A DNA stretch of 64,000 nucleotides from Diplosphaera chodatii (GCA_032358165.1 JAALGY010000017.1:1984001-2048000); one strand, 5' to 3'. Shown: positions 13,278 to 25,501, counted from the first letter of the stretch. Made by a program: numbers and translations. Notes: generated by a model from the letters alone, not told the origin.

Positions 13278-13772
13278 TAAGCATGCACAACATGAGGCGC
13301 AGAGCACCCCCAGAAGTGGACCGTTGTTGACGCAATCGACTTGATAAACTGTACTTGGTTGAATGACTCGGGTTAGGTGAGTTGATGACCCTGATCACGG
13401 CCCTGATCACACATACATGCAGACAGGTATGAGGGTCTGTCACGCCATGGCGTGCATTTGGTTACAGAAGCAGCAGCCTGTTGCCAGGCTCAGCAAGTGT
13501 CGAATTGTGATCTTGACAGCAGTTTGCAGCTGTCAGTGCATATATATGATGCTGGCCTCCTAAAGGCTGGCATCGTCTTACAACCTAGCAAATCACTTCA
13601 AAAAATGCTGTACATATGTGCTGTCCGCCTGCAGTGGCGCTACTATGGGAACAGCTCCTCCTCAGTTCTGCGGGCACCTCTGCAGGCTACATCCTGCGAC
13701 TTCTCAGCCGCCATGTGGCCCTTAGCATGAGAGTGCTCTACAGTGTCGCAGCCGGTCACAGCAAGCACCATA
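13278..13772. other. Convergent spacer between genes B and C
   Basis: The two 3' ends face each other here. A minus-strand TGTAA lies at 13578-13582, about 190 bp past the stop of C, and fits a poly(A) signal. Nothing else is recognised. Confidence 0.5.
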
Positions 13773-16700
13773 TCAGTTGCCAAGGCGGATGTTGACCCAG
13801 GACAGGTCCTTGGCATCATAGGAGCATGTGCTGGTATTGCTGCTGAGGTACTGTTGCCCCAGCCGGCAGTCCGCAAGCGTCTGCACCACACCATACATGG
13901 CATGCTTCTGCATACAAGGTCTCATGTTCGTTTTCGAGCAGATGCAGCAACACAGGGCTTGCAACAGACCTTCCGCAACTCGGTGATAGTCTTGAACACG
14001 ATCAGCAATGGGCCACATCACATACCAGCGCCTTCGTCATCTCGTCCATGCAGACGCCCAAAATGCTGCTGCCCAGCTTGGCCAGCTTGTGACGGGCGCA
14101 AAAGGTGCAGCCGGCATAGTGGACGACCAGGGGACGTTCATTCAGGGCCCAGTTCACCTGGGTGTGGAAAGCAGGTCAGCGCGGCATGATAAGCAAACAC
14201 CCCCAAGCTACCTGCTGGGCTGATGACCAACAACTACAATGTGGCTCGGCAGTGTCCATGTCCATCGACACGACGGCGATATGACGAGACTATTGCACAC
14301 CTGCAGGAAGTGGCGGTTCATGCCGATGCTGCGCTCAAAGTACACGTGGTCCAGGTTGCCGGGCGTGCGCTTGAGCGCCCACAGCAGCAGCGGCGTGTCG
14401 AAGAACCCCTGCACCAAGTGCACCTCCTTCTCGAGCTCCTGCACCCGTACCCGAAAACCTTCAGTCACGTGCAGACAACTAAGGCCTTAGTATGCAGCCT
14501 GTCGACTCGCTGCAAAGTGGTTGCACAACTCCCCCAGTGATTGCTCTTGTAAGTGGTGGAGGTTAATCGGTCCAAATATATATCACGCACGGAGACCGTA
14601 GAGGTACAGCTCTGCATCATTCTGCCTGATTTCGACCTGTACAGTGCATGGTGACTCACCATGCGCATGGCATCCAGATCCTCGCGGTGCGCATGTGCAC
14701 ACATGTCCCCAAGCAGTCTGCGTGTCCACTCGCTGTTGCGGAGCAGCATACTGCCCGTGTTCAGCCCTGCGGTATGCATTGGGTGCTGGTGCTTAAGCAG
14801 AGTCGGGTATGGGCTGACAGCAACTGGACTGCATGGACATAGGAGTCTGATGTCGTCACATATGCAGGCACCTTGAATGTCGCCAGCTTCCACCAGCTTC
14901 CGCTCGCCCCACAGCACGATGTCGTGGCTATGGTACCGCTCCAGTGGCAGCGTCTGCGGACAGACAGCTGGTCACACCGCAGGGGCCTCAATGCAGTACA
15001 CATGTTAAGCCACAGAGCTCAGCTCAACAGCAGTCTGCACGATATGAAGCGCCAGAGCATGCACGGAGGGCTCTCGCCTGTGCTGGGTCCACAACTGTGT
15101 CGATGTCCAGCCACCACAGCCAGTCGACCCCTCCTGCCTCCGCAGACGGCGTGTCGTTGAGCATCTTCTGCAGCATCTTCAGCTTGTTGAAGTTGCCCTG
15201 CAAGATTGCAGCTGGTTGGCGCAAGCTTTGGAAGCTCAGAAGTGCATGGGAAAGTTGGGTCAGGATGTGCACGGTCTGCAAACCATTCAGGCTGCAGGAG
15301 CTGTTGACGGCAGTTTGCACATATTACAAAGACTGCTGGAGGTCCCGCATACCTGGACGGTCGGGTCGATGTTGTGGGACGACATGTGGAACTCGTGACT
15401 GTGCAGGTGTGCATAGTCCTGCTTGTTGGTGACGGACCACACGTTGAGGGCATCCGCTGCAGGGTGGGCGCATGCATTCGGCGGGATGGCTGTCACCTGT
15501 GCCAGCATAGGTATACCTGTCTGATAAAAAGTATGCAGTGACATGCCATGCTTGGAGAAACAAATCGTTTATACCAGCTTGCATTTCATTTGCGCACCAG
15601 AGCGATGGTTGCATGCAGCTCCACAGGCGGAGGTGCATGCTGCCTGCGGAGCAGCAGCTGCCGGCGGACGGTGCTGTCCTGCACTGCTGCGGCGGCTCCA
15701 CGGACATGCCGGCGGTGCCCTGTTTGTGGTGAAAACAGATCCACGAATGCATGGACAACATCACTGCATCCTGGGAGCACAAGGCGAGGTGCATGCTCCA
15801 GCAGTTGGCATTAGCCGGGCTTGACAGGAACATGGTAGTGGTTATGAGTTAGCAGGAAGCGCACCTGGCCGCTGGAAGCCCATTGAAGAGCTGGAGAAGG
15901 CGAGCGGGCGGCGCCTGTGGGACACAGGCACATCGCGCGGCAGCCGCAGCAGCTCGCATGCCCTGTTGGGATACCTGCACCCAGTTGTTTGCCCCTTGGC
16001 GAGGTTTTACAGTATTGCGACTGGTGGCCTAAGCACATTGATCAGCGGTGCGTGATGTCCAACTCGTACAGCTTTGCATCCTGCGTGGAGGCTTTTGACA
16101 AGCAGAAGGCAGCATCAAGACAACCCTTGATCAACAAACACCAGCATGTACCAGTATGTGTTCAAGGCAACGCCATCATCGCAGCCGCTTGGGTGCCAGC
16201 AGTACAGCCAGGCGGTGCATGCCGCCTCGGCAGCGCACGAAGCCCGGCACGCCTCCATGCTGCCAAGCCGGTGGTCCTTGCCAGCCACCACCACTGAACG
16301 CTGTGTGGTCGACAACAGTGACAGTCACAGCCGTGTGCTTTTGGCAGCTTCGAAAACACTTTACCTGCAGGGCTAGGCAGAGCGTCGCAGCATTGCATGC
16401 AATGAGCAGGCCCTCAGCAGCAGAGGAGCTCCACAAATGTGTATGCAGTGCTGCCGTAGCACACTCACTTGTCAGGCAACAGCAGTACAGCAGTGGCCAC
16501 AGGCCGCGAAAGCTTCCAACATTCTGTACCGTGTGCTCACCTGCATGCGGGTGGTGAAGGGCGCTGTTAACGCCGCGCCTGGTGCTGTCACCAGCACCGG
16601 GCGCGACTGCTCCACACCCCGCACGAAGGAGCACTCCTCCGCGCGCATGATGGCGTGCATGTCCTCGTTGTGCTCGGCGTCCTGTTCGGACACATGCTGT

Positions 16701-18967
16701 CAATGCAGCCCGTTGGAGATGTGCGGACAAAGCAGGAGTTAGACGGTCCTTTTGCACCGGTGAGTAGGAACCCTGGCACCAGGTAACCTCCACACCAGTT
16801 CCTGCTTCAACCCTGCTCATGCAGCAGTTTCGCAAAGCAGGAAGAAGTCCGAGGTCTGCAACAGTGTACCTGGCCGAGGGAGTGCTCGTTGCACTGGCGT
16901 GCGCCATGGAGGGAGATGATGTAGGAGGTGGGGCCCCGCAGGTCGAGGCCCCGCATGCCGCAAGCAAAGCAGTACTCCGTCTCGAAGTGCACATGCTTCC
17001 GCAGTGCGGCGCTGCTGAGTGGGAACAGCATCGTGTGTCAGCACGTGATGACAGCACCGCCTTGCGCTGGACTCGAGCATGTTGCAGAGGATGCACATCA
17101 TGTATGGCAGCAGACTTGACGGCGGGAGGCGTACCTGTGGCGCAGCATGTGGGCGATGACGAGGCGGTCTGATGGCTCGCTGACATTGTACTCGGGCTTC
17201 AGCTTGGCCAACACCTCAATGCTCTACATGCAGTGGCGAAACCTGGAGTCGCTTCATTCTGCAGCTGACCAGCACACAACATGATAATGCAGGAAGGAGT
17301 ATCCTAAGAGGCAGAGCAGTGATGCCTGGCCTGCCTGTTGAAGCTCAGCAGGGCTGTCGAACAGCTGGGCAGCACGGCGGAAGAAGCGGCGCGACCACAG
17401 AGTGTTGTGCACCAACATTATCTGGGAGTCGAAGGCTGCATGCATAGGTACAACGCACACGTCTTTCGCCCGTTTTGGAGGCGTCTGTTGATCCTACATA
17501 TATGTGCATGCATGCCAAGCCAGCAGTGTCAGTGATCAGACGCACCCCAGGCATCGCCTTCCAGGATCTTGTCCAGCTTGCCGCGCAGAATGATGTCGTG
17601 CCCAGTGGCAGCATAGTCGTGCAGCGGGAAGCTGAACACAGGTTTGGCAACCTGCGTTGTCAGGTGATACCATCAACCCTTGCAGACAGTCTCGTGCCTG
17701 CATAGGCGGGGTTGCAATAGCACAGCATTGCAAACCCTATTCACAGTGCGTACCATGCCAGCGGTGCCCATCCACAGCAGCCACTTCTGCGGCGCCCGGG
17801 TGCGCACCAGCTGCTCCAAAGCTGCCAGGATGACTGCCAGCTTGTTTCCCTCCTGCATGTTGGGTCAGTCTTCGCACACCTCAGCAGCACTGGCGGTCGC
17901 AGCAGATAGCAAACGCACTCCGGCCTGAAACTACGGCAGCTTATGTAGCAGTGCATGCACCACACTTCTGCTGATATGTGTCACCACCCTACCGCTCACC
18001 GGGTTGGCAACGACCTCCAAGCTGAGACCATGCAACCGTACAAAGTTGACCTTGTTGGTGAGTGACACCCGGCTCAGGTGATCCGCCAATGCAATCTCGT
18101 CTGCCTCCCACTTGCGTGAGGTGCACTGCTGCTGCACCGTCAGCATGTGCAGCGCCATCGGCCGGCGGTACAGCTGGCCTGCATGCAGCGAGAGCGGTAG
18201 CAATGGTTTCAGTCACAAGGTTTCCACGGAGAGTTGATGGGCGTTGAAGGTGATCACAGGGCAGGGTGCTGCAGTGATCTAAATCTAAAGGATGAAATGA
18301 TTTTGCATGCAAGGTTGACTCACCTGATCGAAAGCCGACTGTGTGGTTGTACATGTCCAGCGCCACAAGCTCAGGTGTTGTGTCTGCATCCGGCTGCGGC
18401 TGTGGCAGCATGTCCATGCGCCACAGCAGGCACGACTCCTTTGACAGCCGGGCACCGCCGTGGACCAGGCAGCCTCGCTCATCGGTGCACCACAGCCAGC
18501 CATTACATGCCCGTTTGACCCTGCAGCATGCATGTTGGTCAATCAAACTGCGATGCTACAAGAATTGTCAACACAAGCAGCAATCTGCATGCATGATTGC
18601 TGCTGGGTCATTGCACCCGGTTTCCATTGATAGCGTACCTGCAGCTGTCAGCGCATGCACGGGCGGTGGCATGCGAGGTCAGCCCCACGACACGGGGCGG
18701 CCTGGCATGTGCAGCCTCGCACTTCGTGTCGTCATCTTCGCTGTCCTCCCACCAGCGATCATTGCTGCTGGCCACCATGGCCTCTGAGACACCCGCATTG
18801 GCAGCGGCAGCGCTGCCAGTTGTCCGCAATTGCAGCAGCTGGCCAGCGGCTGCTGTCGACTTGACTGGAGCATCGTCTAGGCTTTCCGAGCGCTGAGCTG
18901 ATGCCTGAAGTGACTGCCATGATGTGCACAGCAGTAGTGCTGTGGTGAGCAGCAAGGCTCGATACAT
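13773..18967 (-). CDS. Gene C: PAN/apple and tandem GT34-domain glycosyltransferase
   Basis: Minus-strand paralogue of A and B, closer to D. Start is ATG 18967, giving the signal peptide MYRALLLTTALLLC. Exons from 5': 18967-18639, 18520-18324 (PAN 1, CNGWLWCTDERGC), 18178-18000, 17852-17754, then approximately 17662-17536, 17437-17323, 17232-17137, 17027-16868 and 16690-16546 (GT-like domain 1); 16310-16161 and 15962-15872 (PAN 2, CTAWLYCWHPSGCDDG); 15790-15585 (linker, HAFVDLFSPQT); 15505-15353, 15200-15075, 14962-14872, 14773-14661, 14466-14297 and 14173-14041 (GT34); last exon 13880-13773. The GT34 part has LWWLDIDTVVDP (DXD = DID), LNTGSMLLRNSEWTRRLL, YFERSIGMNRHF and LVVHYAGC. Domain 1 reads WLLWMGTAGMV with both Asp residues gone. 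Two N-glycosylation-type NST/NHT sites are visible. Presumed secretory-pathway glycan transferase; specificity unknown. Confidence 0.83.
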
Positions 18968-19597
18968 CGCACGCTCTCCTCTGCAGATTGTGCAGCTGTT
19001 GCAAGCATATGTACGCTGTAACTAGTAAGTATATAAGCAGTCGTGCACCATGTGTATGCACATGAGGAAAAGCATGCAATCGAAGCACTTGCACCTGTCC
19101 GCGATGTCTGATCGGCGCTGAGTCACAGCACTCAAATCTTCACTCGGCACCTGATGCGATGCTGATTGAGCATCAAACCCATCTGCATGCTAGAAAAGGT
19201 GCTTTCAAACCTCAATATGGAGTGCAACTCCGCTACCGGCAGAGTCCAGACAGACAACAGCCGACGAACAGGCCCATTGGCACCGTTGCAGTGATGAGAT
19301 ACCAAATCAATCGCAGAGTCAGGCCTCAAACTGTTACTCTGACTGAATGTGGCTACGAAGAACAGCAAGACTTTGATATCGAGGGCGCTGCATTTGCAAA
19401 GTGGTCACATGCATGCACGACGTGCACGACAATCTTCGCATGCAAAGTCGTCATGCGGACACAATGTGAACTTCTGCTGACTTGCTGACACATGCGTCAC
19501 TTCACGCAAGCGTTGGCATCTGTCGACAGCAGAGCGCTGCTGCCGCTAACGGGTAGCAAGCGCTGGCTTCTTGTGTGGAAGGGTAGCAAAAGGCACG
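18968..19597. other. Upstream region of gene C
   Basis: Likely promoter of C (minus strand), also the downstream flank of the tRNA-Ser gene. No coding exon is seen. Confidence 0.45.
19588..19591 (-). terminator. RNA polymerase III T-run terminator of tRNA-Ser
   Basis: On the minus strand a TTTT run begins six bases after the discriminator base of the tRNA-Ser gene. Such a T-run is the usual Pol III termination signal, which supports the gene being a real transcription unit. Confidence 0.7.
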
Positions 19598-19699
19598 CGG
19601 TTGCACCAGGGTTCGAACCTGGGCCCCTTTCGGGAACAGATATCTGGTCAAGCGCCTTGACTTCAAGTCTGTCGTGTTAGACCACTCCACCATACAACC
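19598..19699 (-). tRNA. tRNA-Ser(UGA) with anticodon-loop intron
   Basis: Read on the minus strand, the acceptor stem GGTTGTA pairs with TGCAACC (one G-T pair) and the discriminator is G, as in serine tRNAs. The D arm is closed by GTG/CAC, the anticodon stem is ACAGA/TCTGT, the loop is CTTGAA plus A with anticodon TGA, a long variable arm CCC-GAAA-GGG is present, and the T arm is CCAGG-TTCGAAC-CCTGG. About 20 extra bases interrupt the loop just after position 37 (canonical site). They form a hairpin, GTCAAG-GCG-CTTGAC, so this is a spliced tRNA. Mature length is about 82 bases, normal for tRNA-Ser. The internal B box GGTTCGAAC is intact. Codons read: UCA and probably UCG. Confidence 0.93.
19634..19653 (-). 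other. Intron of tRNA-Ser(UGA)
   Basis: About 20 bases inserted between loop positions 37 and 38. The 6-bp hairpin GTCAAG/CTTGAC places the splice sites in the bulged arrangement recognised by the eukaryotic tRNA-splicing endonuclease. The exact ends could slide by a base or two. Removal leaves a 2'-phosphate that the product of gene G (Tpt1) would remove. Confidence 0.75.
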
Positions 19700-20413
19700 A
19701 AAGATGACCACCCTTTCATTTACGGGCAGATAGATCACATGCACGCCGTTTTTCGAGTAATCGACGGCGCCCGCCTGCAGCAAACACTGTGAAAACTGCC
19801 CTCCCTGATTCATCAGCTCTGCTTACTCATCGGCAGTGAGTCTGCTGGATCCCTGGACACTCACTGTGTCCTGCATGGAGCAGGTCTCTGTCGCGGATGC
19901 CTGAGCCTGCCGTGGCTCTCAGGGCTTCACATGATGCAATTGGAATTGCTTGCTATAGCCCTCAAGCGATTGTATACCAAGTGGGGGCACCTGAGGAAGC
20001 AATGTGAATGCCAGCCCTGATGCTCCATAATTATTGGGTCAAGCAGCCGTTGCTGGTGACAATGCAGAGCAGGGCATGGGCTGAGATGGCTGATATCAGA
20101 TACAATGGCGGTCTCAGACTGCAGATATGAGTTTTGACAAATTTATGTGTTTAGGCACAACACATAAATGTCTAGATTGCCGCTGCTCGTGCATGCCAGG
20201 CTGTTGTGCTCTCGCATCACTTTGAGAAGAACCATATACTCCTGTCAACCAGTATACATGGCACTCTCATGCCGCATTTCACGTCTTGATGCAAACCCTG
20301 CTTTCCATGAAAATGCTGTAAAAAAGAAAAACAAGTCCCAAGATGCAACTGGAGGACTGGCCATGTCCTCTCGCTTGTACGTGCCCCCAATCCCACAGGC
20401 ACTGGGATGGCAC
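19700..20413. other. Downstream region of gene D, upstream of tRNA-Ser
   Basis: Likely 3' untranslated region of D (minus strand) and tRNA 5' flank. It is locally A/T-richer than the exons. I see no exon or repeat. Confidence 0.45.
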
Positions 20414-23400
20414 TCACACAGCAAGACCTGCTTGTACCCATGCGAGGTCTTTGGCATCATACTGACAGAGCCCATCTGCACCAGCGTCCGCATGCATGGC
20501 CCCCAACCGACAGTCTGCAAAAGTCTGCGCAAGCAGCAGAAGCACCAATCTCAGACATTAACTTGTTCTCGAGGCTCACACTCCACATTACGTATCTGGG
20601 CTTGCTACAGCATGGGAGAGACTCCGCCAGATGGCCGAAACCATATGCATGTTTCCAGTCGTGCATGACCGAACCAAAGCCTTGCACGAGACTTGTGCAT
20701 TGAGGACACGTGCAAAGGCAGGGCAGAGAAGGATAGCACCAGCACATCCTCACCAGTGCCTTGGCAAACTCGTTGACACACACGCTCACGATGCTGTCAC
20801 TCAGCTTCGCGCTCCGGGTGGCGGCGCAAAAGCTGCAGCCTGCGTAGTGCACCAGGATCGGACGTTCACCTGCCGACCATTTCACCTGCAGTGTCCACGG
20901 AATCATCAGAGTGATCTGGGGGTGCAGCATACTGGTGACGTCAAGGCGCAACCGGGACATGTTGCGCAGATCCCTTGGGCTGCCTATTCAACCATGGCGA
21001 GCGCAGTGAGGCCACCTGTGCAAAGTGGCGGTTGAGTCCGATGTTGACTCGCCCCACATCGCCTTCGAAATACACCCGATCCAAGTTGCTGGGCGTGCGC
21101 TTGAGCGCCAAGTACAGCAATGGGGTGTCATGGAAACCCGGCACAAGTGCGACATGCTGCTTGATCTCCTGCGAAGTTGAACGCTGACCCCATCAATTCG
21201 GCAGGGCTGTATTTGGCTGAACACACACAAGGGCCTTGCAGCCAGTTGGACACGAACCAGCCTCGCGCTAGGCACATCAATGCTGATGAAGGGTCACCAT
21301 TCGGAGATCCTCAGAATGTGCACGAGCTGCAAAGGCACAAAGATCAGCGAGGAGACTCCTCGTCCATTCGGTGTTGCGGAAGAGCATGCTGCCAGTGTTG
21401 AGGCCTGCAGCCACAACAGCCGCCTGCTTTGCTTGTGTGGGTATCTACATGTGTCGAGACAACACGTCAGGTTGCTCTGCACTACCTACCGGTGATGTCA
21501 CCAGCCTCCACATCTTCCCAATGACCCCATATCACCATATCATGTCCAGCAAAAGCAGCCAATGGTAGCACCTGCATCAGCATGACGCATGAAGCAATAG
21601 CGCCAGCATGAATGGCAGGGAATGTCTGCACGAAGCACTCCACTTGTCATGTTCTGTCGACTGCGCAATGCAAGGCATGCGTCACGTTGTCACTCCAGGA
21701 TGGTGTGGCACGCCTGTGCTGGGTCGATGGCAGTGTCGATGTCAAGCCACCAAAACCAGTCGACCCCGCCAGCAGACACAGGCGGTGTATCATTCAGCAG
21801 CTTCTGCAGCATCATCAGCTTGTTGGAGTTCCCCTGCATCGACAACATGCCCCACTCACACCTTGGGCAGGATTCCAGTTCAGGCGGCAACTGGAGCAGC
21901 AGCCTTGTCAAGCAATTTTCGGAGAGAAACAACAAGCCAGTCAACTGGCTGAGGTCCGTCAATCAACATTTCAGGGTCACCTTGACACCCGACGCAACGT
22001 CATGAGCTGACAGATGAAATTCGTAGCCGTATAATTGTGCATAGTCCTGCTTGTTCTGGACTGACCATACGTTCAGGGCGTCAGCTGCAGCATGGGCACA
22101 TGAACCCTGCGGAATGGCTGTCACCTGCACCCAGACGTGGAACCTCAAGCTGGCTGTAAGACATTCCATTGGAAGCAAACTTGATACAGAGCACGCCTGT
22201 TTGAGCAACCCCGCAAAGCACACACCAGAGCCACTGTCTCGCGCCGCGTGGCAGGCTCAGCCTCAAAGTCACCCAGCTCATCCTCAACAACGCTGTCTGG
22301 CTGTGTGGCAGCTGCATATTCGTCTGGCAGCAGATCAACAAATGCATCCACTTGCACTCCCTCGTCTACTGTCTGGCCTCCCAGCAGCTTCCGAGCTGCA
22401 CCCTCTGGCTGCATGTCGTCTTCACCTCCTTCTGGTGCTTCGACAGACAACAAGTCTTCCAGTTCACGTCCATCGTCTGCACCACGCAGATGCCAGCGAA
22501 GATTTGTGTTGGTTGGTTCAGTCATGCGACCGCAGCATTTGTTGGTGTGCATGCCACCAGACCTTCAGCAGGCAGACATTCATACAAGTGATGTGTGCAC
22601 CTGGCTGCAGGAAGCCCATGGAAGAGCTGGAGTATGCCATTGGCCGGCCTTTGTGCATCATGGGAGTGCGTTGCGGCAGCCGCAGCAGCTCGCATGCATT
22701 GTCTGGGTACCTGCCAACATGCATGAGACATGAGCGTGCTGTTGACATGACGGGTTTTGCGCGGGATGAACTTAGAAACCTGCAGGATAAAGTCAAAATT
22801 GTCCTGGAGTCCCACTGCTGGTGGTGCTCACCGTCCAGTCTCGAGACTCATGCCTTCATCGCAGCCCCCCGCATGCCAGCAGTACAGCCACGCTGTACAG
22901 TCCTCACTATTGCGGCAGGCCGCCCGGCAGGCCTCGATGCTGCTCTGTTGGTTGCCCCTGCCATCCAACAGCACAGCATCCTGCGGAAACAGGAAACCCG
23001 GCTGCTGAGCACACCTCTTTCCTCTGTAGCAAGGAGAGCAAGGGGAAGCAAGCCAAGACTCTCTGGGCATGCTGCAATGAATGCCCAGCATATGAGCACA
23101 TGATGCCATCAGGACAGCCTGGAGTACATCACAATCAGAGTGTCCTTCATGTGTCGCGCCAAAGCTTGACACAAACCTGAACGGCTACAGGTTGTACGGC
23201 ACTGATTGCCATGCCGGGCTGAGCGGCCAGCACCGGCTGCGACTGCTCCAGGGTGCGAATGAAGGAGCACTCCTCAGCGCGCATGATCACGCGTATGTTC
23301 TGCTGCTGATCCTGCAGGGTTGGCAGGCTGGCAGTTCATGCTTCATCAAGTAATGGCACCACTTTCTAGCTGCACCATTCGAGTAACAGGCATGATGTGA

Positions 23401-25501
23401 CCAGTTGGGTTCTCAGCTGGCCAGGCTGTATCGAGATGCAACTGAGGTGCAGCGCTCACCTGCGCAACCGAATAGTCGTTGCATTTTGGTGAGCCGTACA
23501 GCGAGACGGTGAAGGCTGCAGGCATGCGAAGGTCAAGGCCCCCTTGCATGTTGCAGCTCCAGCAAAACTTCTTCTCGAAATGCACACGCTTCTGCGTTTC
23601 TGGGCTGCATGACGTCCCAACATCTTAGCGTAGTTGACATGAACCTGGAATAAGCGAGCACAAGGGTACAGCATGCTGTCACCATGCTGAACATGCTCAA
23701 CAGGCATGCATGTGTTCACCTGCTTCGAAACATGTGCGTGAGCACGAGGCGGTCGTCCACAGCAGTGCTGTTGTGAAGTCGTAACACGGTTCTCCGGACC
23801 TGCACACCACGGTGCAATATCAGGATCATGCCCTGTGAGTACGCTGGGGACAACATGCGCCATCTACAGCCAAGTCGTCCCAGGGCTGGATTCACCTCTT
23901 CTAGTTCTGCAGGCCCGACGAACAGGTCAGCGGCGCGGCGGAGAAAGCGTCGCGACCAGGGCGTGTTGTGTATCAGCATGATCTGAGAATCAAATCCTGC
24001 AGCATAAGTGTGCAACAGGATCAGAATGGCTACCTACCTTCAGGCAAGCCCATTGCGTGACTCTGCAGTGGATCCATGTTCACAACCATCTGCACTGACC
24101 CCAGGAATCGCCAGCTAGGACGAGCTCCAGATTGCCGCCGACCACTAGGTCGTGCCCGTTTTTAGCATACTTGGCCAGGGGGAAGGCGAAAACAGCATTG
24201 GCCACCTGTGCACCAAGTCTTGCTGGTTGGGTATTGTTAGCTGGCAGCATGGTGCTGACAAGCAGTCGGCAGCCATCATGATCTGCACACTATACCATGC
24301 TGCTGGCTCCCATCCAGAGCAGCCACTTTTGGGGCGCCTTGGTACGGTGCAATCGCTCCAGAGTGTACGATATCATGTCCAACTTGCTGCTGGTCTGTTG
24401 CAAGGTAACAGAACTGTGAACTATACACATTTCATCTGGCAATCTATGCTGGCTTTTGCAAATGGTCACTGTGTCGTCGTATGCAAGGGCGCCCAGAACT
24501 CGATGCAGGATGTTGACTTACTGGGTTTGAGACAACCTCCAGACTGACGCCATGCAGCCTAGCGAAGTTCATCTTGTTTGTCAGCGACATTCGGGTCAGG
24601 TGATCAGCATGAGCGACCTGTTTCGGTGCCCAGCTGGCTGCTGTGCACACCTGTTGTGCAGTCAGCATGTGCAGCAGGGTTGGCCGGCGGTAAAGCCTGC
24701 CTGCACATGTACGAAATACAGAGGCGTCTGGTCCAGCTGCTTTGATTGTTGCAGATTGTTGGCAGAGACTAGTGGAGCTGCAAGATCGAGACGGCCGTCC
24801 TCACCGGCACGGGTGGCATTTGATGCATGCTCCTGCACTCACCCGACAGGAACCCAATGGTATGGTTGTACACGTCCTGGCCAGCTGCCTGTGTCGGCAG
24901 ATCGGAGTCGGGTCTTGCCAGCGGCAGCATGTCTAGTTGCCAAAGGGTGCAATCCTGAGACTGCAGCTGGCGATCGCCTGAGACCGTACAGCCGCGGGCA
25001 TCAGTGCACCAAAGCCAGGCTGTGCAATGTTCGTGCAGCCTGTTTTTATTAACACATTATCTGATGAGCATACAGCATGGCGTGATTTGAACGCGCAAAG
25101 TTCATTACAAGGCAGAGCAACGCCGTGATCCAGCGGCCGTCCTACCTGCAGCTGGTGGCACACTCGACAGCGGTTGGCACCGAGGAGGTACTCAGCATGC
25201 GCGCAGGTTGCGCGTACGCAACGTCGTTGCAGCGCGTGTCGTCGTCCACGGTGTGCTCCCACCACTTCTCCACGCGGCTGGACGCCATCAGTTCCGGCAT
25301 CTCGGCTGCGATGGCGGGCGCGCCGCTCGATGTGCACACCGGCAGCAGCTGCTTTGTTGCAGAAAGCTTAGTACGCACGCCTTGCAGGTTATCAAGCTGC
25401 AAGGCTTCTGCTGGCTGCGGCCAGCTCGATGCCCACAGCAGCACTCCAGGCAGTAGCGCCAGCGCTTTCACTATCAGCCTCATTGCGGCTCCTGCGAACA
25501 T
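20414..25501 (-). CDS. Gene D: PAN/apple and tandem GT34-domain glycosyltransferase
   Basis: Minus-strand paralogue, nearest to C. Start is ATG 25501 or 25483; the second begins a good signal peptide (MRLIVKALALLPGVLLWASS). Exons from 5', approximate after the first: 25501-25146, 25045-24845 (PAN 1, CTAWLWCTDARGC), 24705-24520, 24395-24290, 24206-24100, 24000-23900, 23775-23717, 23620-23460 and 23315-23180 (GT-like domain 1); 22990-22840 and 22710-22598 (PAN 2, CTAWLYCWHAGGCDEG); 22510-22215 (acidic linker); 22130-21985, 21833-21700, 21570-21490, 21406-21294, 21175-21005 and 20890-20745 (GT34); last exon 20524-20414. GT34 motifs: FWWLDIDTAIDP (DID), LNTGSMLFRNTEWTRSLL, YFEGDVGRVNIGLNRHF and ILVHYAGC. 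Domain 1 reads WLLWMGASSMV where DXD should be. Oddities: the linker is strongly acidic, and the C-terminus ends WVQAGLAV instead of the IRLG ending of A-C. Substrate unknown. Confidence 0.83.

Noticed and set aside
16176..17186. 336-codon open frame on the minus strand
   Set aside because: It is a frame shadow of several gene C exons and introns; the true exons lie in other frames and match A, B and D.
22051..23103. 350-codon open frame on the plus strand
   Set aside because: Antisense to gene D exons (PAN 2 and acidic linker). No homology and no splice logic.
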